The position numbers were made by a program, and so were the translations under genes. This document shows, piece by piece, positions 24,452-36,200 of a stretch of 64,000 bases of DNA (position 1 is the first letter of the stretch; each line of letters opens with the position of its first letter). Under the pieces are notes generated by a model. It saw only the letters and a list, made by a program, of their open reading frames with translations, searched no databases and was not told the DNA's origin. Source of the DNA: Colias croceus (lineage: Eukaryota; Arthropoda; Insecta; Lepidoptera; Pieridae); the NCBI RefSeq assembly GCF_905220415.1, contig NC_059565.1:1123501-1187500 (forward strand), read 5' to 3'.

Positions 24452-24695
24452 TGGTTAAGGTTATGTCACAGTACTAGTACAGTACACATAATAGTACCTA
24501 GCTAAACAGTTATGGTTAAGGTTATGTCACAGTACTAGTACAGTACACATAATAGTACCTAGCTAAACAGTTATGGTTAAGGTTATGTCACAGTACTAGT
24601 ACAGTACACATAATAGTACCTAGCTAAACAGTTATGGTTAAGGTTATGTCACAGTACTAGTACAGTACACATAATAGTACCTAGCTAAACAGTTA
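24452..24695. repeat. Tandem array, 4 x 61 bp
   Basis: Four head-to-tail units start at 24,452, 24,513, 24,574 and 24,635, each TGGTTAAGGTTATGTCACAG onward. They look identical by eye, which implies recent expansion or strong homogenisation. Confidence 0.95.
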
Positions 24696-24699
24696 TGTA

Positions 24700-26400
24700 C
24701 CCAAGAAGCCCCACCTTCAATGAAATTCAGTTTTATAGGAACAGGAAGCTTTCTGACAGCTGCTAAAAGTGCATCATTTATAGTATGATTGTGGTATGCC
24801 GTATGATTAAACGACATGGACTGTGGACAACCAATAGATTAAATATTTCAATCAACCAAGTGAATCTGAAAAATTATCCATCCATTCTTAAAACTGAAAC
24901 ATACACTTCAGAGTACCATATAAAATATTTATTTGACACCCGATAAGTTACCTTTCACGAGAAATTCTATTACATTTAAATTAAAACTTATTGGAAAATA
25001 CAAAAGTAAATTTAATGAAATTGAGTTGAGTTTTTCACGATATATGCTAGCAACCAAGCTAGCAACATACTGAATCTAATGTCAATTATGTCACTTGCAC
25101 GACATTTAGTTGACCGCACCGCTTTTGCAAATGGCGTTCGTTTGACGGATGATCGCTCGCCGTCAAGATGCAATCGCGATGTTATAAACCACATATAAAT
25201 TATTAAATTTAAACATTTATACCTTAAAATATTGCTGCGATCGGTAAGTAATAAGTTATACATGCAACATTTGTATAATTACGTAATAATATTTAGAGTC
25301 CTAGAGGCTATTTGCTATCTCTCTCGTTTGTTATGATTCCATGTCATTATTTACAATTTGCGACATGTATGCATCTCGCTCTTGCACAGTTTTCTTGATA
25401 GGTTTTTCTTACTTCTGAGAGAGAAAAGCGGGGTCCCGCGATGGAAAAATATGAACAATTTCGTGCTCTTAAAAATTATTGATTTTCCATCGTTAAAAAA
25501 CATCAGACGCGGCTAATTGCATACGTAAAGTGGTAGCGCTCGGCGAGTTTGTAAGTACTTGTGCATTTTAGTAGATTTTCCATATTTGTGTTCATGAAGT
25601 CACATTTTTCAGCACATGATATTACATTAATTGTTCGTCGACCATTTTTCTCTTGACGTATCGAGACCTTTTCTAAACATAGGCTTGAGTAATTGTATAA
25701 ATATTGATTTTTTTTTATTTGGACTCTTGCGTGTGTGAGTCAGTGGTGTTTATAACATTACTTGGGGCCTTACACTATTTTGGGATCGGCCAAATGCTGC
25801 GCTCAATGTTCATTTAAACCATTAAACATCCAAACGTGATGCAAGTTTACAATTTTGTGTGCCGGCGTTTATAAAATATGCCTCTTTGGTGAGTTTTCTT
25901 TGCCTGTTGTTTTTTTTTTAAATGCCAAAATATTGTCGGCCAATTAGAAGCGCAAAAATTTAAATTTCGATTAACATTTTTTTTATCAGTGATGACCAAA
26001 CCGAATGCTTACGAGGCCTTATAACTTGCGATTAGATATGGAATAGGGACCTAAAAATGTAACTATCTAAGATCATTTCTCAGATAAAATTAGTTTGCAG
26101 ACCCTTGAAGATAACGCGTGCGTAATACATTCAAGATAGGTACGTACCGTACCTTTATAATGTTTATTTCAATTTGTAAGTTTTTAAATGCAAAGTTTTC
26201 AAGTACATACTTAGGTATTTCATGTGACCAAATAATTAATTAAACTGAGCGAAGAGCCGTACGTATAAATTCACAGGCGCGAAAATTTAAATATTTACTT
26301 ATTTTTTGCAACTTCCAAAATTGTGACGTAGGTTTTGACGCTGATTCTTCGGTCTTACGTCAAAACAAAACAAATATGCAATAACAATAACCATAATATT
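24700..26400. other. Intergenic, no gene recognised
   Basis: Only short chance frames are present. Around 25,435-25,552 a CpG-containing stretch ends at a good donor (GAGTTT then GTAAGTAC). It could be an untranslated first exon of the BTB gene, but nothing else supports this. Confidence 0.35.
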
Positions 26401-26419
26401 TATGGCGTCACATTATAAC

Positions 26420-26642
26420 ATCACTACATACCTACCTACCTAGTACCTACCTACCTAGTATAAAACAAAGTCGCTTTCTCCGTCCCTATGTCCCTTTGTA
26501 TGCTTAAATCTTTAAAACTACGCAACGGATTTTGATGCGGTTTTTTTAATAGATAGAGTGATTCAAGAGGAAGGTTTTAGTATATAATTTATTAGGTTTT
26601 AGATTTAGACAAAGCGAGCGAAGCCGCGGGCGGTAAGCTAGT
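26420..26642 (+). mobile_element. Helitron-like copy
   Basis: It has a CCTACCTACCTAGTATAAAA start with a local (CTAC)n expansion and ends AAGCCGCGGGCGGTAAGCTA then GT. Same subfamily as 5,935-6,124. Confidence 0.7.
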
Positions 26643-27510
26643 ACATACAAATATCTTAATAATTTAAATATTTTTTTATACAACTGAAAAAAAGGTGCAC
26701 CGTTGTTGATCTGTTATTTTTACGGATGGAACCTTTATGTTACGTCAACACTTAAAAAAGAATTAACGAAATCGGTTCAGCCGTTCTCAAGTTATGCGCT
26801 TACCAACACATTTTGGGATTCATTTTTATATTATAGATATAGGTAGATTAGGTACATAAATATTACAAAGTTAAGATGTAGGTACGTACATCGTACACTA
26901 TATATTTTCATAATTTAAGGGTAGTAACTCGTAAAAAATAACATAATTCGCTCTAAATACTATTTCTCAAGTAACGCTTACATAGACCACGATAAGAGAT
27001 ATCCCAAACGATAAACTAGGTCATAATCTTACTATCGTAATAAGTTTCAGCCAAATCGCTACAGTAGGTAGGCAGGTACCTAGGTACCTGTAACCTGGCG
27101 GCGTGAGACGTGTTCCGCTCACGCCGCTCCATGAGGGTAGAGCTGGCAAGGTCTTAGATTTTTTAAATTTTTTCCAACCCCGGTATAGAAGTTTCACTTC
27201 AAAAATATGTAGTGTAATGGTAGTGTACCTAGTTACGTTTTGCAAGATTACTTGATGAACATTTTTATAGCAAATGCGTTAAGCGGATTCTGAAGTGAAA
27301 ACATACAGACAAAACATACAAAGGTATGTTTTCGGATAATGATATAGTTTTTAATTTTTATCGTAGGCCTCGTAGGTTATACATAACTAGCTTTGCCCGC
27401 AGCTGACGCGTGGTCAAATTAATATTCATGGTAAAAATTTCAGTCCGATCGGTACAGTAGTTTGGGCTGTGCAATGAGAGATCAGTCAGTCACATTTGCG
27501 TTTATATTAT

Positions 27511-27697
27511 ACTAGCTAGCCCCGCGGTTTCATTCGCGTGGCTCCTCTCCTGTTGGTCGTAGCGTGATGATATATAGCCTATAGCCTTCTTCGATAAATG
27601 GGCTATCTAACACCGAAATAATTTTTCCAATCGGACCAGTAGTTCCTGAGATTAGCGCGTTCAAACAAACTCTTCAGCTTTATATTATTAGTATAGA
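27511..27697 (-). mobile_element. Helitron-like copy, minus orientation
   Basis: Starts ACTAGCTAGCCCCGCGGTTT and ends TATTATTAGTATAGA. Confidence 0.7.
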
Positions 27698-28486
27698 TAG
27701 GCTGCGTTTTATATAGGTATCTATTATAGATATTCAAAGTACATTAGATTCTGAAAAAGCGTCTTCGATTGAAACACGATTTACTAGACTAAGAGTAAAA
27801 AAGCACGGAGGGGTCCGGGCGTTGACCCCTAGGGACGCATATAGCGCGCGCGGGGGTCCGTACAGGCGCTATTTCGGGATACAATTTGAGGCCAGACGTG
27901 TATGAAACGTTTTATGGTAGACCCGAATGTTTCAAATTATTGTAAAGAAGTATAGGGAATTGATATGTGATTCTATGTATATTTTTGTTGAATTAGAGAG
28001 GGAAAATAGGCGCGAAAATTTTGACGTTTTAATTTGGCGCCAACATTTTTGACATTTTTTTTCTTATAAAGTGAGGACGTAAAATATATACTCCGATATA
28101 CTCTCATAGCTGACATAAGAAAAACAAACAAACAAACTTTAGACATTTTTATGATAAGTACTTAGAACAATATAAAAAAATCCTCAAAAATTAAAAAAAA
28201 GTTTTCGAATTCAATTTAAAGTAAGCTGCTAACAGAACTTATATTGTACGCGCGGTTTGTAAGAAAAAAAAAATGATAAAGATATTGTAAGAATGTGTGT
28301 ATGTATGTTTGTTAATCTTTCACGCAAAAACAGCTGATCGGATCTGCATGAAATTTGGTACAGAGATAGAATAAGTTGAAGGAGTATGATATTTTCATTT
28401 GACGATCGTCTTGTAGGTTTACCGTGTAAAGGTTTTAAATTATGCACATTGCACAATGTATATGTGGATTCGATACCCAAATTCTA

Positions 28487-28719
28487 TCCATACTAATATT
28501 ATAAATGCGAAAGTAACTCTGGCTGTCTGTCTGTCTGTCACGCCTAAACTACTGATCCGATTTTCATGAAATTTGGTATGGAGATATTTTGATACCCGAG
28601 GAAGGACATAGGCTACTTTTTATCCCGGGAAAATGACGCAATCCCGGAAATCCCACCGTAACGGGAACTATGCGGGTTTTTTTTGACTGTGCGGGCGAAG
28701 CCGCGGGCGGAAACCTAGT
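28487..28719 (+). mobile_element. Helitron-like copy
   Basis: TCCATACTAATATTATAAAT at the 5' end; GCGGGCGAAGCCGCGGGCGG then AAACCTAGT at the 3' end. The open frames on both strands here are repeat sequence. Confidence 0.78.
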
Positions 28720-28818
28720 AATAATATACAGGGTGGAATTTTTTTCATCAACCACTGGACGGAAAGTACCCTTAATTTTGTGTATAGGAAAAAGAGGGTA
28801 CCTACCTATGTGCCGAGC

Positions 28819-28949
28819 ACACGTGTCAGAAATGAAACTTCTTTGGCAAGATTCCAAAATCGTCGCCTTGCTCCATGGGGGGGTAATGCTATGACGCGAC
28901 CATGAAATTTTACTCTCAACGCGCCTAAAGAAGTTTCACTTCAAAAATT
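28819..28949. mobile_element. MITE of the GAAGTGAAACTTC family
   Basis: It carries TCAGAAATGAAACTTCTTTG at the left and CTAAAGAAGTTTCACTTC at the right, with internal CAACGCGCCTAAAG shared by other members. Confidence 0.6.
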
Positions 28950-29109
28950 TAAATTATACCCAAAGGAAACATTCCATTATTTTTGAAAGGTAAAAAAATG
29001 CATGCAAATATTTCCGAAAAATTACTTGCAAATTACGTGTATTTTTAACAGATTTTAGTCGGTTCGCTTCCCGGTTATAACTAACAAGACAATTTTCGGA
29101 AATCATTGA

Positions 29110-29270
29110 AGCAGTTTTATTTCTGGGATAAAACGCCTATGTCTTATTCTGGGTCAGCTACCTACTACATACCAAAATTCATTGTAATCGGTTCAGTAGT
29201 ATTTGCGTGAAAGTGTAACAAACATCCATCTATCCTCTCAAACTTTCGCATTTATAATATTAGTAGGACT
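29110..29270 (-). mobile_element. Helitron-like 5' fragment, minus orientation
   Basis: It contains the body phrase GTAATCGGTTCAGTAGTATT and ends TATAATATTAGTAGGA. The 3' hairpin end is missing. Confidence 0.6.
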
Positions 29271-30070
29271 TATGTTGTTTTATACAATGTTTTTGTAACG
29301 AAAGAAGAGTACAGATAATTAATTAGCGTGCGCGAAAGAGATAGACGATCGAAACTTCCCCTTGTAAAAGTAACGAATTGTTTAAAAATCGATATGGCTG
29401 GCTTGTTCTAAGGTCTTTATTTTAGCGACTTGCATTTGATGTTTTTGAACGATGTGAATGTATGTTAAGGAATTTAATGTGATTTTTCTGTACGTACTTA
29501 TCTACTTAAAGTCACATTTATTTGGAACTAGCTTTTTGAAGATTTTTATGCATATTTTATAAGTTCGATTTGCATCATAAGTCAAGTGATACACATACAG
29601 ATAGATTGACAGAAGTTGAATTTAACTTTATGTAGGACAGTGTTAGTTTTTCAATATCTAGAACTAAGTAGATAGCATGCCATAAATTTATAAGCTTTTG
29701 AAAAAATCTTTTACGGATATTTAGAGGAATTTAGAATATTAAGCTATTGCATAGCTTTCATCACGGACCTTGAGCGCGGGGACCGAATCCAGAAATTGCG
29801 TAACGAAAAACCTCACGCTCCCCATTCCGACAGGCATGGAGGTGTGGCTTGAAGGCATGATATGCAAATAGCTTTACCGCGGCAGTCCCCGAGTGCCACA
29901 CGTATTTTTTTCATTAAAAACTGATCAATGCTTTCGTGTTAAAGAGAAACAAACATCTACACAGCAGGTAAACATACATGTTCCTTCACGTACGTTTAGA
30001 ATAGGAATAGTAGGCAAGGAAAGTATGGTAAAATAATAATAGTTGAAATAATTGACTTTTTCTTGTTTCA

Positions 30071-30294
30071 GATAATCGCGCAGAGATCCAGTATTTAATG
30101 AAATCTAGTCTAAAAAGTTTCTACTAAGTATTCTTTGTACTTATTATATTATACCTACTTATAATATCTGCGTATTTTAATAAATAATCTGTGATAACCT
30201 TTTTGGTGGACCTGTGCAATTGACTGATTGTCTATCGGCCAAAGATATAATTAGTTATGTTTTTAAAAAAGTAAATTTTATATAATCTGTGCTT
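30071..30294 (+). promoter_or_regulatory. Probable 5' UTR of the BTB gene
   Basis: A good acceptor (TTCTTGTTTCAG) precedes 30,071, and the next 224 nt run without an intron signal to the BTB start codon. In-frame stops confirm it is non-coding. It suggests a separate upstream first exon that was not located. Confidence 0.35.
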
Positions 30295-33200
30295 ATGGAC
30301 GACAAGATGGCGCTGCCGCCGCAACAGTTTTGTGTGCGGTGGAATTCTTATCATACTAATTTACAGGTGAGTTCTTTTACTGTACTACTATAATATAAGT
30401 TGTAAAAGAATATGGTTATGTATTTTGTGGTAAGGTATTTTACGGTTTTCATTAATGTCGATTTTGCGGGTACTTGTAAATTTATCTGCCCTCACTCGGG
30501 AAAAAATTTCATTCCATTATTAATATAACTTACATAATTTTTATTAACCTTTTAGTTGCTTGTTATTCTGTAACATCTACCTCTATTCTTTCTTTGTTAT
30601 TTTATTTGTTTACCTTGAAGAGATGGCTCTGTAGCCATTTGTTTGTTTTTATGTTATTTCTTTATTTTGGTGTGTACAATAAAGCATTTATTCATTCATT
30701 TAAAAAAACTTGCTATTGCAGGACACCCTGTATATATATGAACTACTAGCTGCTCCGCGCGTTTTCACCCCCGTGGCTCCGCTCCTGTTGGTCGTAGCCT
30801 ATAACCTTCCTTGATAAATGGGCTATTTAACACCGAAAGAATTTTTCAAATCGGACCAGTAGTTGCCGAGATTAGTGCGTTCAAACAAACAAACTCTTCA
30901 GCTTTATAATATTAGTATAGATTCAATTGCATATATATCTCGTTCGCTGTCATTCATAAAAAAAATTGGTTGTCTGTAAAGTCGGTTTACTGACGATAGT
31001 TGGACGTGACAACGTCTTAAGGCCGATTGTGCTTCTTTGTCGCTCGTTCCGCGTCCTCGCTCGCACTTCAAGCCTTACATGGAACGCCTCAGAGCGAGGT
31101 AACGCCGCATGAGTCATGTTTTTTCGTTCGTGCAGCCGGCTCTTTCGAATTATAAGACGTTGTCACGTCAAAAACTCTTGCGGGGTTGTATTGACTTCCA
31201 TATTAATTTTATCTCGTCCACAGTCAGTTTTCCCCCGGCTGCTTCTTACGGAGCAGTTCGCGGACGTAACGCTCGCGTGCGAGTCGCGCCAGCTTCGCTG
31301 TCACAAGCTGGTGCTGTCCGCCTGCTCCGCGTATCTGGAGCGGCTGCTGCTGCAGAACCCGTGCAAGCATCCCATCGTGCTGATGCGTGATATGAGGTGG
31401 GATTCTAGCTATGGGGAAAGGGTGGGAAATAGTGGGATAAGAAAACACTTATTTTACGATAGGTTTAAAGCTCGGCTACGCTGCAAAAGCCCTTCTCCCT
31501 TCAGAACTTCTCGGATAACAACGATCTTAAACAAAAAAGCTCTTATGTGCGATATGAGATAGGATTATGTGTACATCCCACAAGCAGCGTTCCCGCGCTT
31601 GCTGATAACAGCAGTCTTTAAAAAAAAGCTTGATGGGCCGCTGGCCATCAAATTATAATATGCTATAAAAATCAAAACTGTACATTGAATATTGTTATAA
31701 AAGAATACTTGGGGCATTGGGTGATCTACAATCGATATCGAAGCCAAAAATATAGTTTTTAGAATTTTTGTCTGTTTGTCTGTTGGGCTAATATCACGGT
31801 ATTGCCACGACGCGAGTTTGAAATTTTAGTCCCAACGTGCCTAAAGAAGTTTCACTTCAACAAAACTTGGGGAGATGTGATGAAGGTGGCCTGTCACCGT
31901 TCTACGTCAATGTTCGTACTATATTTTACACCGTTAGCAAAATCTGCACTTCTAGAAACTTCTAGAAAGTTCATATTATAACTTTACCAAATTAAGAATT
32001 GACAATGTCTGTGTGTCTATCAACAAGTTATCCTACTTATAATTGAAACATGTTATTCTTTCCAACCTTAAAAATTGACACAGTAAACCTTATGAAAATA
32101 ATTTGCAAAAAAATAAGTATTTGTTTGCTTTTCAAATATTTTTTTATTTTTATTTATTTTAATAAATATTTTCAGGTTCAGTGAAATGCAGGCTCTAGTC
32201 GACTTCATGTATAAGGGTGAAGTTAATGTGACACAAGAAGAACTACCGAGCCTATTAAAGTCCGCTGAGGCGCTGCAAATACGAGGTATGTAAGAAATTA
32301 TTTGTTAGAATATTTTGATTTTTTGAAGTTATACTTCTTTTGGCGCGATGGAGAAAAATGATGAGAGCGAATTTTTACGATGCGCGCGCACACCGACACC
32401 TAAATTTAACAGCGTGAAGTTAGTTCTAGGTGGTATGAAAATTGATAACTATGTTCAAGTAATCAAAAAAAGAAGAAAAAAGTCGAAGGGGTTTTAAAAA
32501 CACATACCTCTGATAATCTTACTACGTGTTCAAATCGTTTATTGGATACAATTTCAGAGGCGTCATCAACAGAGACACCTCCATCCATGGAAAAAAAATC
32601 ATCTTCCATGTTCCCTGAAGAAATGCTTAGAAATTTGATAAGAGAGGAATTGAGCACGGTTCTAAAACATTTTGTTGATGAAAATATAAATAAACAACTT
32701 AACATCATTAAGCGTGAATTGGAGGAGTTTAAATCGTCTCTTTCATTTATAAATCTGCAATATGAAGAAATTAAGTCCGACTATCAAACAAAATTGAACA
32801 CTTTGCACAACCTGACTACTGAAAACGAAACATTGCGTGATACAATTCAAAATATGACCTCTCGTCTCAACCAAGTCGAACAACTAAGTCGTAGCAGCAA
32901 CCTGGAAATTCAATGCGTACCAGAACATAAAAATGAGAATATTTTAACTATGGTTACCCAACTTTCCAAGGTGGTTAAATGTCCTATTGTCGAAAACGAC
33001 ATACACTATTGTGCACGCATTTCCAAAATCAACAAAGATAGCGCAAGACCTCGGTCTATTTTAGTAAAGTTAAATAGTCCCCGCACACGTGACTCCTTAC
33101 TAGCAGCAGTAATTAAGTATAATAAGAACAATAAAACTAAACTTCAAAGCTCGGATATCGGCATAGGTGGTGACAAAGACACACCTATATTTGTTATAGA

Positions 33201-36200
33201 ACATCTCTCACCAGAGAACAAATTACTCCATGCTGCGGCTAGATTACGAGCTAAACAGTTAAATTATAGATATACGTGGGTCCGTGGTGGCAAAATTTTT
33301 TTACGAAAGGAACCATTTTCTGAATGTATTCTTGTTAAAAACACCAACACTTTGAAAGCGCTATCCTAATATTAATAATAATTTTAGTAGTGGTTTAGAT
33401 ATTGTTTAAATATTATATAATTCGATTCTAAACGGAACTTAAATGTATACTATCAAAATGTAAGGGGTTTAAATACAATAACAAATGATGTATACTTAAA
33501 TATTGTAAGTTGCGACCATGATGTGATTTGTTTTTCTGAAACTTGGTTGTCTGGTTCTGTATTTAGTGAAGAAATTTTCGATAGTCGATATAATGTTTAT
33601 AGGCGAGATAGGGAGTCGAGCGGCTTTCACAATACGAAAAGTGGCGGTGGTGTTTTAGTTGCCGTGTCGAAAAGATTTCATTCTCGTCGGATTCCAGAAA
33701 TGGAATCCGATTGCGAAGATATCTGGGTGAGCATAGACACGCACAGTCGAAATGGAACACATCAAGAAATTTTTATTTGCTGTGTTTACTTACCACCTCC
33801 TATCCAAAGTCACATTCTTACTAATTTTGTTAATAACGTTAATAGACTCATGGAAACGCCCATAAAAACCGTCATTGTTGGAGATTTTAATTTAAGCAAT
33901 ATAGTTTGGCCAAACCAAAACAGCTACAACACCGCCGCTGCATCTTACAGAAACGGTAACTCTCATGTTAATATTCTGATGGATTTCATAGCTTTAAATG
34001 GATTTTCCCAATATAATAATATTGTTAATAATAGAGGAAGGATTCTAGATTTGATATTGTCAAACTTAAATATAAGTAATGTTGAAGTAAGTGATGTAAT
34101 ACTCTCGATACTTGATCCAATGCATCCACCTTTGATATTTGCGGTTTCTCAATTAGATTTGAAATATATTTCGCGAAATAAAGATGAACGATTTAACTTT
34201 TTTAAGGCACAGTATGACCTTATTGCTGAAGAATTAAGCACTATTGAATGGGATAACGAATTTAAAACTTGTTTCGATGTCAACGAGGTTGTGACTACCT
34301 TTTATGGTATTTTACGCAAAACTATTGTTAAGTTTGTTCCTAAAGTTAAAAGTCATAATAATAAATATCCTGTATGGTACACAAAATCCTTAATTCGATT
34401 GCTTCGTCAAAAATATAAATATCGTATCAGAGTAAAAAAATTTAACAACCCCCTAGATTTAATCACTTATGAAACTCTTAAAAAAGATTGTACTAAACTC
34501 ATATCCTCGTGTTATTCTACTTATTTATCTAACTTGGAATCTTCTATAAAATCAAACCCAAAATTATTGTGGTCGTATGTGAAAAATAAAAGATCAAACT
34601 CTGGAACATATCCTACTCCTATGAAGTTAGGTAATAGCTCGGCAACGGATGGCACACAAATTTGCAATATGTTCGCCGACTATTTTTCTTCGGTATATGA
34701 GACTAGCTCACAACATAATGGTGATATGAACTCAATGACTCACAACGCTACTTCTTATCTGCAATCATTAACTATCAATCAAGATTTGGTATTCAAAGCA
34801 TTAAAGAGACTAGACCAAAAAAAAGGTGCCGGTTCAGATGCAATACCGCATGTATTTGCCAAAAAATGTGCTAAGGAATTATGTTATCCATTAACTGTTA
34901 TATATAATTTATCACTTAAACAAAGTATTTTTCCATCAGCTTGGAAGGAGTCGATCATAGTTCCAATTCCTAAAACGGGCGACGCGAATCTGATCAACAA
35001 TTACCGACCTATATCAATCCTATCTGTTTTTGGTAAGGTATTTGAAAGTCTTATCTGCCCAATTATCACTTCCCATATCAAACAATCGGTCAGCAGGTTT
35101 CAGCATGGTTTCACAAAAAATAGATCCACCAGCACAAATCTTCTACTTTATCTCGAATGTCTTGTAGAGGCTGTTGAAGCGCATACTTGTGTTGACGTCA
35201 TATACACAGATTTCTGCAAGGCATTCGATAAAGTTGATCACAATATATTGATCCAAAAGTTACACAACATAGGTATTGGCGGTGGTCTGTTGGGATGGTT
35301 TTCGAGTTATCTTTTGGGTCGCTATTCTAGAGTAGTGGTAAACGGTTTTGCCTCTGAGCCCTTTCCAACTAAATCCGGAGTTCCACAAGGGTCCCACTTA
35401 GGCCCCATTTTATTTAATATATTCATAAATGACCTCCCACTTAACTTAAAGTACTCAAAAATATTTTTATTTGCAGATGACCTTAAAATTCTGAGAACAA
35501 TTAAATCAACCACTGATAGTACTCTTCTCCAAAAGGACATAAACTCTTTGGCAGAATGGTGTAACATCAACAAAATGAAACTTAACTCAGAAAAATGCTA
35601 CCATATACGATTTAGCAGACATAGAAGTAGAGGCATTATTGCACCCAGTTACCAGATTAATAATCATATCTTAGCAACAGTAGATAAAATAAAAGACTTA
35701 GGTGTTTATTTCGATGCAAAACTTAATTTTCACGCCCACTTCAACAATATAATTAATAACGGTTTCAAAATGTTGGGCTTTTTACTGAGAACTTGTAAAA
35801 ATTTTAGGAACCCTCTCACAAAAATTACCCTCTTTAATGCCCTAGTCAGAAGCAAATTAGAATATTGCAGCGTAATATGGAATCCAAAATACAAGATTCA
35901 TATTAACAATATTGAACGCATTCAAAAAAGATTTTTGTGGCATCTAGCGTATAGTTGCAACGTAGCCAAAAAAATTCGTAGTTACTCAGAACGCCTTGAT
36001 TATTTTAAAATACGAACACTTTATCAGAGGAGGAAGGTTTTGGATCAGGTCTTTTTACATAAATTGGTGAATGGGTCAATCGATTGTGCGTCATTGGTAT
36101 CTCAGCTTAACTTTAAAGTTCCAGTCAGATTGCCTAGAAATTCTAATAATATGCCGTTCCATACAAAATTCCACAATAGTAATCTAGGCCATTATTCAGG

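Noticed and set aside
24452..24695. CRISPR array
   Set aside because: The units are contiguous 61-bp repeats without spacers, in a eukaryotic genome; simple tandem repeats.
28564..28894. Minus and plus frames of 97 and 74 aa
   Set aside because: Both lie on a Helitron-like copy and the adjoining MITE, whose relatives occur many times in the window.
31109..31562. Two overlapping long plus frames as independent proteins
   Set aside because: Only 31,224-31,396 is coding (BTB exon 2); the rest is the upstream repeat and read-through of intron 2.
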